Below, in pieces: positions 1 to 9,507 of a DNA stretch of 64,000 bases. The notes under the pieces are model-generated. The model was not told the origin of the DNA. It ran no database searches and saw only the letters and a program-made list of their open reading frames with translations. Positions within the stretch are counted from its first letter, which is position 1. Every line of letters starts with the position of its first letter. Location of the stretch: positions 2,584,137 to 2,648,136 of the forward strand of contig NZ_CP046640.1 in the NCBI RefSeq assembly GCF_017751145.1, given 5' to 3'. The DNA is from Iocasia fonsfrigidae (GTDB lineage: Bacteria; Bacillota; Halanaerobiia; Halanaerobiales; DTU029). Position numbers and translations under genes: made by a program.

Positions 1-933
1 AAACTCAGGTTCTTTACTACTACATAGGTCTATTGCTTTAGGACAACGCGGGTGAAAACGACAACCAGTAGGGGGATCTACAGGACTTGGTACATCACCT
101 TCAAGAATAATACGTTCTTTTTTAAAACTCGGATCAGGTATCGGTATGGCAGATAATAGTGACTGGGTATATGGGTGTAGGGGGTTTAGATATATTTCAT
201 CTTTATCGGTCATTTCTACAATTTTACCCAAATACATAACAGCAACTCGATCACTAATATGTTTTACCACACTCAAATCATGGGCAATAAAAAGATAAGT
301 TAACCCATATTCCTGTTGTAAATCCTGTAAAATATTGATAACCTGTGCCTGAACAGAGACATCTAAAGCCGAAACTGGTTCATCAGCAATTATTAATTTG
401 GGATTTACTGCCAATGCCCTGGCTATACCAATCCTTTGTCTCTGTCCACCACTAAATTCATGTGGATAACGCTTCATCTGTTCTACGGTTAGACCAACAT
501 TATTCATCAACTGACTAACTCTTTCATATTTTTCTTGCTTATTTTTAACTAAATTATGGATATCTAATGGTTCACCAACTATATCAGCAACTGTCATTCG
601 TGGATTTAAAGATGCATAAGGGTCTTGGAAAATGATCTGCATCTCTTTACGAATTTCACGTAATTTACCTTTGTTTAAGGATAAAATATCTCTTCCATCA
701 AATATAACCTCCCCTGCTGTTGCTTCAAGGAGACGCAAAATAGTGGCCCCTGCTGTTGATTTACCACAACCTGACTCACCAACCAAACCAAGTGTCTCAC
801 CTTTCTTAATAAAAAAACTTATATCATCAACAGCCTTAACATAAGCTACTGTTTTTTTAAAAACACCTGCTTTAACAGGAAAATACTTCTTTAGATTATT
901 TATTTCGAGTAACTTTTTTTCCTCTAATGCCAA
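1..933 (-). CDS. oppF: Oligopeptide ABC transporter ATP-binding protein OppF-like (partial)
   Basis: This is the second ATPase of an oligopeptide/dipeptide importer and powers uptake at the inner face of the membrane. The reading frame runs off the left edge, leaving 311 codons. Visible motifs are Walker A (GESGCGKS), the ABC signature ([15 protein letters not shown]), Walker B ([13 protein letters not shown]), the switch His (FIAHDLS), and the start of the family's C-terminal region ([12 protein letters not shown]). The start is a TTG at 931-933, chosen because GGAGGTGA lies just upstream and the protein then opens [18 protein letters not shown] as in OppF. It is the last visible gene of oppA-B-C-D-F and follows oppD by about 30 bp. 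The family call is firm; the exact peptide substrate is unknown. Confidence 0.93.
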   Translation of the reverse strand, partial: MALEEKKLLEINNLKKYFPVKAGVFKKTVAYVKAVDDISFFIKKGETLGLVGESGCGKSTAGATILRLLEATAGEVIFDGRDILSLNKGKLREIRKEMQIIFQDPYASLNPRMTVADIVGEPLDIHNLVKNKQEKYERVSQLMNNVGLTVEQMKRYPHEFSGGQRQRIGIARALAVNPKLIIADEPVSALDVSVQAQVINILQDLQQEYGLTYLFIAHDLSVVKHISDRVAVMYLGKIVEMTDKDEIYLNPLHPYTQSLLSAIPIPDPSFKKERIILEGDVPSPVDPPTGCRFHPRCPKAIDLCSSKEPEF

Positions 934-963
934 GACTCTCACCTCCAGTAAGAATATATTTGT

Positions 964-1971
964 TTATGCTAATTCAGTTTGGTCACTCAGTTCTCCTAAT
1001 CTATCTAAATGCCAGCACCTTACCTGATGCCCATCTTCAGTCACCCTCATCTCTGGTTCAGCAGCTAAACATTTATCATCAGCCAGGGGGCATCTTGTAT
1101 TATACTTACATCCCTCTGGAAAATCATAAGGGCTCGGCACTATACCCGGTATAGTAGTTAATCTAGCAACTTTTTTATCCAAACGAGGTACTGAATTAAG
1201 AAGTCCCCAGGTATAAGGGTGTTGTGGATTAGCAAAGATTGTATTAACATCCGTATATTCAACAACTTTACCAGCATACATTACAGCAACCCGATCTGAT
1301 ACTTCAGCAATTACACCTAAATCATGAGTAATCATCATAATGGACATCTCAAATTTATCTTTCAAGTCATTCATCAAATCCAGTATTTGGGCCTGAATTG
1401 TTACATCAAGAGCAGTTGTCGGTTCATCGGCAATTAATAATGCCGGGTCACAGGAAAGAGCCATCGCGATCATTACCCTCTGCCTCATACCACCACTTAG
1501 TTGATGAGGATATTCACTAATTCTTTGTTCTGGTAATGGTATACCGACCTTTCTTAACATCTCCACCGAGTGTTCCCTCGCCTCTTCTTTGGAAACCTTT
1601 TGATGAAGTATAACCACCTCAGAGATCTGCTCCCCTATTGTAAATACAGGATTAAGTGAAGTCATAGGTTCTTGAAAAATCATAGATATCTCATTTCCCC
1701 TAATCTCTCTCATCTCAGCCTGACTTAATTTAGTTAGATCCCTTCCCTTAAAAAATATATTCCCATCGATTATCTTTCCCGGAGGTTCAGGAACCAAACG
1801 CATAATTGATAAAGAGGTAACACTCTTTCCACAACCTGATTCACCAACAATACCCAGAGTCTCGCCAGGGTATATCTCAAAGTCTACCCCATCTACGGCT
1901 TTAGAAACCCCCTGTTCTGTATAAAAGTAGGTTTTCAATCTCTTCATTTCAAGTAATTTTTCTTTAGACAA
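964..1971 (-). CDS. oppD: Oligopeptide ABC transporter ATP-binding protein OppD-like
   Basis: First ATPase subunit of the peptide importer, 335 residues, a normal length for OppD/DppD. Walker A is GESGCGKS at about residues 43-50, the signature is LSGGMRQRVMIAMAL, Walker B is LLIADEPTTALDV, and the switch His is in MMITHDLGV. The C-terminal oligopeptide-transporter region has spaced cysteines (CKYNTRCPLADDKC), which in relatives can bind an iron-sulfur cluster. It starts with TTG preceded by AGGTG at 7 nt. It lies between the permease oppC and oppF, all transcribed leftward. Confidence 0.95.
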   Translation of the reverse strand: MSKEKLLEMKRLKTYFYTEQGVSKAVDGVDFEIYPGETLGIVGESGCGKSVTSLSIMRLVPEPPGKIIDGNIFFKGRDLTKLSQAEMREIRGNEISMIFQEPMTSLNPVFTIGEQISEVVILHQKVSKEEAREHSVEMLRKVGIPLPEQRISEYPHQLSGGMRQRVMIAMALSCDPALLIADEPTTALDVTIQAQILDLMNDLKDKFEMSIMMITHDLGVIAEVSDRVAVMYAGKVVEYTDVNTIFANPQHPYTWGLLNSVPRLDKKVARLTTIPGIVPSPYDFPEGCKYNTRCPLADDKCLAAEPEMRVTEDGHQVRCWHLDRLGELSDQTELA

Positions 1972-1992
1972 GTAAATACACCTTCTTTCACC

Positions 1993-2871
1993 TTAGTTTT
2001 GTAATTTAGGGTCAAGTATATCCCGGAATGCATCACCTATTAAATTCCACGATAAGCAAAAAAGGGTAATCGCTGTGCCGGGAATTATTACTGTAAACCA
2101 ATAATTTAATGCATTACCCTGACCACCTAAGATCCAATTACGAGCAAAAGATATCATCTGCCCCCAATCAGCATAACCCTCTGGTGCTCCTATTCCCAGA
2201 AAACTAAGTGATGAAGCCGTTATTACCATTGAGCCCATTCTCATTGATGCCTGGATGACTACGGGGAAAATAGTATTAAAAATAATATGCCTAAATATTA
2301 TTCTAAAATCATTAGCCCCTAAGGCATTAGCAGCAACTACAAATTCTTCACTCTTAATAGATAAAACCTGCGATCTCATCAAACGGGCAGTATTCATCCA
2401 GCCAAATGTTATTAAGGCAATCATCATATTTGTTATACCCTGGCCAAGTATAGTAGTCATTACAATAGCAGCTACCATAAAAGGTATTGACATAAAAACA
2501 TCAGTAATCCTCATCATAATTTCATCAATCCACCCACCATAATAAGCAGCAATTGTACCTACAATGATGCCCAATAAGGTACTTATACCTACCACAACAA
2601 AACCTATCCTGAAGGCCGTTCTTGTCCCCCAAATAATACCATAATAGATATCATACTGACCTTCAGCAGTACCAAAAATGTGTTCCTTACTAGGAGGTTG
2701 TGGTTCAAAAGCCCACCCAGCACGTGGTATTAAATAGGGTTCATCACTATCTTCTGCTGGAGCAATAAAAGGTGCAAAAGTAGCAATTATTACAAAAAAC
2801 AATATAATTATTAAACCGATCAATGATATTTTATTTTTTACTAATCTCCTGAAAACCTCTTGCCAGTCCAA
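1993..2871 (-). CDS. oppC: Oligopeptide ABC transporter permease OppC-like
   Basis: Inner-membrane permease of the importer, 292 residues. It has an N-terminal membrane segment (about residues 15-35), an extracytoplasmic stretch, then the binding-protein-dependent permease domain with about five membrane spans. The EAA-type coupling loop that contacts the ATPase is visible as AANALGANDFRIIFRHI. The TTG start (2869-2871) has GGAG 9 nt upstream. Only a few bases separate it from oppB, so the two are probably translationally coupled. Confidence 0.94.
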   Translation of the reverse strand: MDWQEVFRRLVKNKISLIGLIIILFFVIIATFAPFIAPAEDSDEPYLIPRAGWAFEPQPPSKEHIFGTAEGQYDIYYGIIWGTRTAFRIGFVVVGISTLLGIIVGTIAAYYGGWIDEIMMRITDVFMSIPFMVAAIVMTTILGQGITNMMIALITFGWMNTARLMRSQVLSIKSEEFVVAANALGANDFRIIFRHIIFNTIFPVVIQASMRMGSMVITASSLSFLGIGAPEGYADWGQMISFARNWILGGQGNALNYWFTVIIPGTAITLFCLSWNLIGDAFRDILDPKLQN

Positions 2872-2877
2872 TTATAA

Positions 2878-3912
2878 TCACTCCAATCTTATTCTTGGGT
2901 CAATAAGTGCGTAAGAAAGGTCTACACAAAGATTTATGACTATTAAAAGTACTCCAAAATACATAGCCCCTCCTAGAACAGCAGGGTAATCTAGCTGTTG
3001 GGCTGCCTGGGCCATAAAATGGCCTAAACCCCTGATATTAAAGATACTCTCAGTTATAACAAGACCACCCATTAACCCCAAAACCATCTGACCTGCTACA
3101 GTAACAACCGGAATCAATCCATTTCTTACAGCATGTTTATATACTACCACATTGTCATTAAGCCCTTTGGCCCGGGCAGTCCTAATATAATCTTTACGTA
3201 AGGTCTCTAACATACTAGACCTGGTTATTCTCATAATAAAAGCCCACCAAAGAATAGCTAAAGTAGTAACTGGTGCAATTAGGTGCCTTATAGCATTAAA
3301 AACAACAGCAAAATCCAAATTAAGAATCCCGTCAAGCACATAAAAGTCAGTATAATTTACAAAATCAGCTGACTGGACAACTGCCATCGCCCAATTATCT
3401 AATCTCCCAGGTGGGAACCACCCAAGGGTTCCATAAAAAATCATTAAAATAATAAGTCCAAAAACAAAGGTAGGGATTGACCACCAGACAACAGCAAGGA
3501 TTCTACTTATATGGTCCCATTTATCATTATGATGAACTGCGGCAAATATTCCCAGAAAAATACCACCTAAGATAACAGGAAATAAAGCGAATAAGGCCAA
3601 TTCAGCAGTGGCCGGAAAACGGTCTTTAATAGCCTGAGTAACCGGTGCCCCGCCAGATTCAGACCAGCCAAAATCCCCCTTAACTACACTACCTATCCAA
3701 CGGCCATACTGTTTATACCACGGATCATTAAGTCCATACTTGACCACTAATTTATCTACATCATCAATACCTTTAAGTTGTGCAGGGTCTTTGATATATG
3801 TACTCAATCTCTCATAAGGACTGAGCATCATTATCATACTAAATATCAATAAGCTTACCCCCAATAATATAATTGGAAGCATCAATAATCTTCTAGTAAT
3901 ATATGATAACAT
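2878..3912 (-). CDS. oppB: Oligopeptide ABC transporter permease OppB-like
   Basis: Second permease subunit, 344 residues. The N-terminal segment MLSYITRRLLMLPIILLGVS is typical of OppB/DppB. The transmembrane domain follows, with the EAA loop near RTARAKGLNDNVVVYKHAVR. It pairs with OppC to form the channel. It lies downstream of the binding protein and is separated from it by a strong hairpin that probably reduces read-through relative to oppA. Confidence 0.94.
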   Translation of the reverse strand: MLSYITRRLLMLPIILLGVSLLIFSMIMMLSPYERLSTYIKDPAQLKGIDDVDKLVVKYGLNDPWYKQYGRWIGSVVKGDFGWSESGGAPVTQAIKDRFPATAELALFALFPVILGGIFLGIFAAVHHNDKWDHISRILAVVWWSIPTFVFGLIILMIFYGTLGWFPPGRLDNWAMAVVQSADFVNYTDFYVLDGILNLDFAVVFNAIRHLIAPVTTLAILWWAFIMRITRSSMLETLRKDYIRTARAKGLNDNVVVYKHAVRNGLIPVVTVAGQMVLGLMGGLVITESIFNIRGLGHFMAQAAQQLDYPAVLGGAMYFGVLLIVINLCVDLSYALIDPRIRLE

Positions 3913-3967
3913 CTTACATCCCTTTCTTATTCATACTAATTTTAATTTATCTTTATTTTTTATAGGT

Positions 3968-3997
3968 ATCAGGAGGGAGTATACCCCCCCTCCTGAT
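3968..3997 (-). terminator. Intercistronic hairpin between oppA and oppB
   Basis: A perfect 10-bp stem (ATCAGGAGGG / CCCTCCTGAT) with a 10-nt loop sits between the oppA stop and oppB. On the transcribed strand it is not followed by a real U-tract. It is therefore more likely an mRNA-stabilising or attenuating hairpin that keeps binding-protein mRNA abundant than a full terminator. Confidence 0.7.
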
Positions 3998-4042
3998 AAT
4001 TCATCTATTATTAGTCTAATTACTAAGCTATACTATATAATT

Positions 4043-5887
4043 CTATTTATCAAGATAATAGAAATTCACCCCATCATGAATAATAGGGTCATATTCCCAA
4101 CCTGATACCCAATCACGCATTACAAGATGGGCTGCCGGTTGGTAGAGATAAATATCAGTTGCATAATCATAACAGAGCTGTTGTAACTCTTGATAGATTT
4201 TCTCCCTTTCTACTGGGTCAGTTAACTCAGCAGCCCTGGTAATCAATTCATCAACCTCCTGGTCTTTGGCGAATTTAGCATAATTTTCCCCCTTGAAAGC
4301 CCCATAGGTTCCATCACTCCTCATAAAAGGCACTGCAAAATTATGTGAATCAGCAAAATCAGCACCCCAACCAATAAAACCAAGTGTAAATTTACCAGCA
4401 ATCAATTTATCAAGGTAAGTAGCCCACTGGACTCCACGAACATGTACCTTAAACTTATCATTAATACCCTCTATACTGCTCTTAAGCATATCAACAGCAG
4501 CCTTTCTCATATCATTACCTGAATTATAAAGGATAGTTATTTCAAAGCCTTTATCCCATAGTTCACCATCAAAGGCCTGTTTAAATTCCTCTGTTGCTTT
4601 ATCCAAATCCATACTATATAGATCAGAATCTTCATCAAAACCAAGAAATCCCTCAGGTATTGGACCACGCGACTGCTGACCCTCGCCCTTCATCACCTCA
4701 GCAACAAAGGCCTGATAGTTCATAGCATAAACAAAACCTTTTCTAACATGAAGATCACTAAAGAAATCGGCTGGTATACCCTTACCATCAAGTTTACCAC
4801 TATGAACATCTGGATTACCTTCACTTACAATATCCCAGTTCATTAATCCAACTCCAGTATAAGGCCGGGGCAGACCAGAAATAATCTTGACATTGTCCAG
4901 ATCCCTTGCCTGGTCAAGGTACTGATTATCGACATATACTATATCAGCATCACCACGTTGTAACATCAACTTACGGGTAGACCATTCATCAATCATCTTA
5001 ATAACTACATTTTCAACCTTAGCAGGGGCACGCCAATAGTCATCATTCTTCTTTAAGGTAATGCTTTCCCCTTTAACCCAGTTCTCTAGTTTAAAAGGAC
5101 CAGTTCCATTGGTTTTATCGTAAAATGGATCAACCTCTTTGGTTGGGTCGTGATATTTAGCGATTGTCTCTGGACTGCCGTCCCAACCGCCCTGTTCAAT
5201 AGCCCATTCTTTATCCATAATCGCTGTTAGACCATTATCATGACAAATAATACTCAAGAATGGGGGATATGGTTTCGGTAAATGGAATATTACATTCTGA
5301 CCATCTACTTCTATGGTTCTGGCCAGATAATTATAAACCTCTCTGGACTGTTCTGCTGTCAATGTTTTAGGGTCTTCTACCCCAACAAGCTCTTTCGTGA
5401 TATCTGCCAGTCCACCTACCCCAAATAAGGGGTCATATAACATCCATAAAGGACCACCTTCACGGTCATGAATAAGACTTCTCAGGAAACTGTATCGAAT
5501 ATCTTCTGGTGTAAGTGTTCCACCCTCATGAAACTTAACATCCTCTCTAATAGGAAAAACATAGCTTGTCCCCTTATCCTGGATTAAACCATTTTGATCA
5601 GAAGGAACCTTAGTTGCCAACATCGGTTCAAATTTAGTCATATCCCCCTGTTTAAAGCTAATCAAGTTTTCATAGATATTAACATAGATCTCCTGGCTGC
5701 GTTCATCATACTGATAATGTGGGTCAAGGCTATCAATAGTACCCATATTAACCTTTGTAATCGTATCAGGGTTAGAAACTGACACCTCTTCCTTCTTTGT
5801 TTCTGGTGCCGGTTGATTAGAATAAAACAACACACCTACAATTACCAATGCAAGAATAACTAATGTTATAATCAGCTTTTTGTTCAT
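4043..5887 (-). CDS. oppA: Peptide ABC transporter substrate-binding protein (OppA, SBP family 5)
   Basis: Extracytoplasmic receptor of the importer, 614 residues, a usual length for OppA. After the export segment the family-5 pattern is visible: LDPHYQYDERSQEIYVNIYE near the N terminus, NGTGPFKLENWVKGESITLK in the middle, and a C-terminal lobe ending HDGVNFYYLDK. The N terminus (MNKKLIITLVILALVIVGVL) is hydrophobic but has no cysteine. A lipobox is therefore missing, and the protein is either membrane-anchored or cleaved as a soluble periplasmic protein. The latter would fit an outer-membrane-bearing cell. The SD is AGGAGGAAGG before ATG. First gene of the operon. Confidence 0.94.
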   Translation of the reverse strand: MNKKLIITLVILALVIVGVLFYSNQPAPETKKEEVSVSNPDTITKVNMGTIDSLDPHYQYDERSQEIYVNIYENLISFKQGDMTKFEPMLATKVPSDQNGLIQDKGTSYVFPIREDVKFHEGGTLTPEDIRYSFLRSLIHDREGGPLWMLYDPLFGVGGLADITKELVGVEDPKTLTAEQSREVYNYLARTIEVDGQNVIFHLPKPYPPFLSIICHDNGLTAIMDKEWAIEQGGWDGSPETIAKYHDPTKEVDPFYDKTNGTGPFKLENWVKGESITLKKNDDYWRAPAKVENVVIKMIDEWSTRKLMLQRGDADIVYVDNQYLDQARDLDNVKIISGLPRPYTGVGLMNWDIVSEGNPDVHSGKLDGKGIPADFFSDLHVRKGFVYAMNYQAFVAEVMKGEGQQSRGPIPEGFLGFDEDSDLYSMDLDKATEEFKQAFDGELWDKGFEITILYNSGNDMRKAAVDMLKSSIEGINDKFKVHVRGVQWATYLDKLIAGKFTLGFIGWGADFADSHNFAVPFMRSDGTYGAFKGENYAKFAKDQEVDELITRAAELTDPVEREKIYQELQQLCYDYATDIYLYQPAAHLVMRDWVSGWEYDPIIHDGVNFYYLDK

Positions 5888-6012
5888 TAAATCCTTCCTC
5901 CTTATTTAAATTATTTTGATATACGTATACCACGCTTGTCCAAAAACCCCCCCTAGAAGCAAATTACCATGATCATTTTTTTAGAAATTAAAATATACTA
6001 TATGTAAGAATC

Positions 6013-6077
6013 TGTTCGAAAAGTATCAGAATATACCGACGGGGATTATATATCCCCTGTTTATTACTTTTCGAACA
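6013..6077. repeat. 13-bp inverted repeat with nested stem (MITE-like or structural)
   Basis: TGTTCGAAAAGTA at 6013-6025 is matched exactly by its reverse complement TACTTTTCGAACA at 6065-6077. Inside lies a second stem, GGGGAT / ATCCCC (6041-6057). The long outer arms with an AT-rich interior look like a small palindromic element rather than an ordinary terminator. Confidence 0.6.
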
Positions 6078-6168
6078 TACACTGTAAGTATATTATTTGA
6101 CTTATTACTAAATATTTATTAAGTAACACAAATCGCCTAAAACTTATCTCAATATGTTTCTACACAAA

Positions 6169-6225
6169 CTAACACAAGTTATAAATATTAAGCAGTGTTT
6201 AATATTTATTAATGACCTGTGTTAG
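6169..6225. repeat. Interrupted palindrome
   Basis: CTAACACA (6169-6176) pairs with TGTGTTAG (6218-6225), and ATAAATATTAA (6181-6191) pairs with TTAATATTTAT (6199-6209). The result is a two-part hairpin about 57 nt long. It could be a terminator remnant or a folded 3' UTR of the transglycosylase mRNA. Confidence 0.5.
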
Positions 6226-6269
6226 TTATCAACGCCTAATATTATATAGTAATTTTTTAATAAAGTCAA

Positions 6270-6896
6270 TTATCTATTCCAAATTTTACAAATCAACCCA
6301 GGATATAAACTTAGAAAATCATTCTTATAATTATCCATATTATATAATCGTTTATAGTGGTTATAAACAATAAGAATTTGTTTTACATATTCTCTTGTTT
6401 CCTTATAGGGTAATTTATCCAGATCCAGATTAGTCCATTCACCTTCCAGCCATCTCTTCACATTACCCCGACCGGCATTGTAGGCAGCCAGAACAAGAAT
6501 GAGTTCATTATTAAACTCCTTATTTAGACTATTTAAATACCAACTGCCGAACTCAATATTAACTTCCGGTATGTATAATTGATCATCACTATAACCTTCA
6601 TCCCTATTTAACTGTTGAGCAATCCAGCTGCCGGTATCGGGCATTATCTGCATTAACCCTCTAGCTCCCTTATGAGACCTGGCATCAGGATCATACCTGC
6701 TTTCTACATATACCAATGCAGAAACAAGATCTGGATCTAAATTATATCTTAAAGAATTTTCAATAATTATTTCTTCATAATTTAAGGGATATATAATCTT
6801 CCAGAACCAGTCCAGTTGAAAAAGAACAAATAAAATAGTCACTAATAAAAGGAATATAATTACAGCCTTTTTTATATCCTGAATTCTCTCAAGCAC
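6270..6896 (-). CDS. Lytic transglycosylase (SLT domain), membrane-anchored
   Basis: 208-residue enzyme that cleaves the glycan strands of peptidoglycan. An N-terminal membrane anchor spans about residues 11-30. The SLT domain follows with the catalytic Glu in LVYVESRYDP (about residue 65), then GARGLMQIMP and LAAYNAGRGNVKRWL, all family hallmarks. It lies downstream of mgsA at the end of the polA operon, a position where such genes also occur in clostridia. Role: cell-wall turnover. Confident in family, not in a specific name. Confidence 0.92.
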   Translation of the reverse strand: MLERIQDIKKAVIIFLLLVTILFVLFQLDWFWKIIYPLNYEEIIIENSLRYNLDPDLVSALVYVESRYDPDARSHKGARGLMQIMPDTGSWIAQQLNRDEGYSDDQLYIPEVNIEFGSWYLNSLNKEFNNELILVLAAYNAGRGNVKRWLEGEWTNLDLDKLPYKETREYVKQILIVYNHYKRLYNMDNYKNDFLSLYPGLICKIWNR

Positions 6897-6973
6897 AACT
6901 TCTCCTCCATAATAAGCTCTATTTATTTATATTATATTATATTATTATCTTCCTTTTTATATTACAGTTATTT

Positions 6974-7354
6974 CTATTCTTTTTCGATAATACCATGGAG
7001 TATAATATCTGCTGTCGCTACATTAGTTGCCAGAGGTGTATTATGTACGTCACATACACGCAATAAAGCAGTTATATCTGGTTCATGCGGCTGGGCTGTC
7101 AGGGGATCCCTCAAGAAGATTACACCATCAACCCTTTCTTTAGCTATCTCAGCCCCGATCATCTGATCACCACCGAGAGGACCTGATTCCATACGTTCAA
7201 CTGGTAGACCCACCTCCTCATTTATTAATTTACCTGTTGTACCAGTAGCTACCAGATCACATTCCCTTAATAAATCGCGATTTTTTTTGGCAAATTCAAT
7301 CATAACTGATTTCTTCTCATCATGTGCAATTAAAGCTATTCTTTTGATTTTCAT
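6974..7354 (-). CDS. mgsA: Methylglyoxal synthase
   Basis: 126 residues. Converts dihydroxyacetone phosphate to methylglyoxal and phosphate, a bypass used when sugar phosphates build up. Typical motifs are [10 protein letters not shown] at the N terminus, the phosphate-binding TGTTGKLI, the catalytic Asp region [11 protein letters not shown] (Asp at about residue 63), and [15 protein letters not shown]. Its 5' end overlaps coaE by 35 bp, so translation is probably coupled. Confidence 0.96.
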   Translation of the reverse strand: MKIKRIALIAHDEKKSVMIEFAKKNRDLLRECDLVATGTTGKLINEEVGLPVERMESGPLGGDQMIGAEIAKERVDGVIFLRDPLTAQPHEPDITALLRVCDVHNTPLATNVATADIILHGIIEKE

Positions 7355-7931
7355 TCAGATCACTCCATAATTTGATTATTTTCTGTTTTAATTCCCTAAT
7401 ACCTCCATTGTTGTCTATTACAAAATCTGCCATCTGGCATTTTTCCTTTATAGAAAGCTGGGCCTCTATGCGGGATACCGCCTCATCAGTAGTTAAACTA
7501 TCCCTTTCCTTAAGGCGTTCAAGTTGGATATCACGGGAGGTATATACTACCCAAACACAATCAACCAGCTCATCAAGGCCGACTTCAAAAAGTAATGGGG
7601 CATCAATGACAATTACTTCATTGTCAGCAAGAGAATTTACCATATTTTTAATTTCCGAAATGATTATAGGATGGGTAATGGATTCTAACTCTTTTTTCTT
7701 TTGCTGGTCATTAAAAACTAACCTAGCAAGCCTTCTTCGATTGATACTTCCATCATCATTTTGAATATACTGGCCAAAGGTTTCAACAATCATCTCCCAG
7801 GCCCTGGTGCCGTATTTCATTGATTGGTGGGCAATTTTATCAGCGTCAATAATTACTGCTCCTAATTCTTTTAGTATCGCAGAAACAGTAGATTTACCAG
7901 AAGCAATACCACCAGTCAAACCTAATAACAT
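7320..7931 (-). CDS. coaE: Dephospho-CoA kinase
   Basis: 203 residues. Phosphorylates the 3' hydroxyl of dephospho-CoA, the last step of coenzyme A synthesis in the cytoplasm. The P-loop [12 protein letters not shown] is at residues 4-15, the family's [10 protein letters not shown] is near residue 30, and the lid/substrate region includes [11 protein letters not shown]. Lies between ytaF and mgsA, as in the polA-mutM-ytaF-coaE order known from Bacillus. Confidence 0.96.
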   Translation of the reverse strand: MLLGLTGGIASGKSTVSAILKELGAVIIDADKIAHQSMKYGTRAWEMIVETFGQYIQNDDGSINRRRLARLVFNDQQKKKELESITHPIIISEIKNMVNSLADNEVIVIDAPLLFEVGLDELVDCVWVVYTSRDIQLERLKERDSLTTDEAVSRIEAQLSIKEKCQMADFVIDNNGGIRELKQKIIKLWSDLNENQKNSFNCT

Positions 7932-7942
7932 CTGAACCCTCC

Positions 7943-8593
7943 TTAAAAAAGCTTTATTATACCCAGCAGAATAATTATAAAACCTGGTATCAGTTCAAAC
8001 TTATCAGGTAAAATATCCCCTAATTTCCTGGCAAGCAAGAAACCAATACTAACAAAACTAAGGCTAACCAGTCCTATTATAACTGGTATAATTATACCAG
8101 TTATGCCAGACATACCTGCACCCACCCCTGCCCCAAGGGCATCAAGAGCCAGGGCCAGCCCCAGGAAAAAAGCCTCTGAAATATTTATACTACCTGACCT
8201 ATCCAGGTCTGCTTCTTCCGGGTCTTTCAGGATTTTAATAATAATCCCTAATACTTTAACCCTTATGGAAAATATTATTACTTCTTCTTGTTTAAGCAAA
8301 TCCCTTTTTTTATTATTATAATTTAAAAAAACAGAATAAACAAGCCAAATTCCTATAAATATTAAGATTATACTCCCCAAATATCTGGCTGTCTTTTCAT
8401 CAAGATAGCCAGCAATCCCTTCACCGAGGCAACTACTTAAATATATTGAAATAGAAGAAATACCACTAATGATTAATAAAGGAATAAAGCCTATTTTTAT
8501 GCCCCGCAGTCCATAAGTAACTCCAACAGTAAAACCATCTATACTGATGGCCATTGCCAGGAGAATCACTGACCATTCAAGAGGTAAACCCAT
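7943..8593 (-). CDS. ytaF: Sporulation membrane protein YtaF-like (MntP-related)
   Basis: 216-residue membrane protein with about six predicted spans. It resembles the MntP manganese-efflux fold, with repeated acidic motifs in membrane segments (AMAISIDGFTVGVTYGLRGI and GLALALDALGAGVGAGMSG). The hydrophilic centre ends with DRSGSINISEAFFLG. YtaF is named for its role around sporulation in Bacillus, and the same neighbours (polA, mutM, coaE) are found here. Transport of Mn2+ is possible from family likeness but not shown. Confidence 0.85.
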   Translation of the reverse strand: MGLPLEWSVILLAMAISIDGFTVGVTYGLRGIKIGFIPLLIISGISSISIYLSSCLGEGIAGYLDEKTARYLGSIILIFIGIWLVYSVFLNYNNKKRDLLKQEEVIIFSIRVKVLGIIIKILKDPEEADLDRSGSINISEAFFLGLALALDALGAGVGAGMSGITGIIIPVIIGLVSLSFVSIGFLLARKLGDILPDKFELIPGFIIILLGIIKLF

Positions 8594-8668
8594 CTATATC
8601 AGCCTCCCCATACTCAAGATACCTTATTATTATATGAAAAAGACTGCTAGATGGTTACTCATTTAAAA

Positions 8669-9493
8669 CTATTTCTGACAATGGGGACAAAAATGGGTCC
8701 CCCTCCCTGCCACTTTCTCCTTTACTATCTCTTCTCCACAAACAGGGCATTCCTTCCCTTCCCGCTGATAAACCAGCAATTTTTTCTGAAAACTACCTTT
8801 TTCTCCCCGGGCATTACGGTAGTCTCTAAATGATGTCCCCCCATACTTAATACCCATTTTAAGCACATTTCTTATTCCCTTATACAGTCTTTCAATTTCC
8901 CTATTTTTAAGGGTATCTGTCCTTCTAAAGGGAAGTATACCGGCTCTGAAAAGGGCTTCATCCACATAGATATTTCCCAATCCAGCCAGAAAGGACTGGT
9001 TAAGAAGTAAGGCCTTAATATTGCTCTTCCTCTTCTTTAACATTTTATGGAAATCACCCAGGGTAAAATCATCATCTAATGGTTCAGGACCAAGTTTATC
9101 TAGTCCCCCTGCCCTTTCCCAGCTATTATCATCTACCAGATACATTCGACCAAATTTCCTTACATTATTAAACCTCAGATCTATAGCATTATCTAATCTA
9201 AAGATTATATGGCTGTGTTTATCAAAGGTGAGATCAGAGGGTTTAAGGAATAATTTCCCGGTCATTCTCAAGTGAATAACCAGTGTCAACTCATCCTCAA
9301 TCATAATTAGAATGTACTTACCCCGCCTTCTTATCCCAATAATCTTTTTATTAATCAATTGTTTCCTGAAATCTGAACTTGAAGGATAAGCTATTATTTT
9401 TTCTTCACGAATAATTATCTCCATTATTTCTTTTCCTATAATAACCTTACTTAATCCCTGCACAATCGTCTCTACTTCTGGAAGTTCCGGCAA
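8669..9493 (-). CDS. mutM: Formamidopyrimidine-DNA glycosylase (MutM/Fpg)
   Basis: Removes 8-oxoguanine and other oxidised purines and nicks the strand. The mature enzyme must begin with Pro, its nucleophile. The TTG at 9491-9493 gives (M)PELPEVETIVQ and lies 6 nt after GAGGTG, whereas an upstream in-frame GTG sits inside that SD and would bury the proline. The start is therefore placed at the TTG, giving 274 residues. Other features are the AGLGNIYVDEALF helix-two-turn-helix region and a C-terminal zinc finger with paired cysteines (CPVC ... CPHC). Between polA and ytaF. Confidence 0.96.
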   Translation of the reverse strand: MPELPEVETIVQGLSKVIIGKEIMEIIIREEKIIAYPSSSDFRKQLINKKIIGIRRRGKYILIMIEDELTLVIHLRMTGKLFLKPSDLTFDKHSHIIFRLDNAIDLRFNNVRKFGRMYLVDDNSWERAGGLDKLGPEPLDDDFTLGDFHKMLKKRKSNIKALLLNQSFLAGLGNIYVDEALFRAGILPFRRTDTLKNREIERLYKGIRNVLKMGIKYGGTSFRDYRNARGEKGSFQKKLLVYQREGKECPVCGEEIVKEKVAGRGTHFCPHCQK

Positions 9494-9507
9494 TAATAAC
9501 ACCTCAT

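Larger units (their letters stand above)
5888..6269. other. Intergenic region with two inverted repeats
   Basis: 382 bp without a gene, between the oppA start and the 3' end of the transglycosylase gene. It holds two separate inverted repeats, listed individually at 6013-6077 and 6169-6225. One or both may terminate the transglycosylase transcript, although neither is followed by a clean U-run. No convincing ORF is present. Confidence 0.6.

Noticed and set aside
9494-9502. GTG at 9502 as the mutM start
   Set aside because: It overlaps the SD GAGGTG and would place three residues before the essential N-terminal proline. TTG at 9493 is the correct start.
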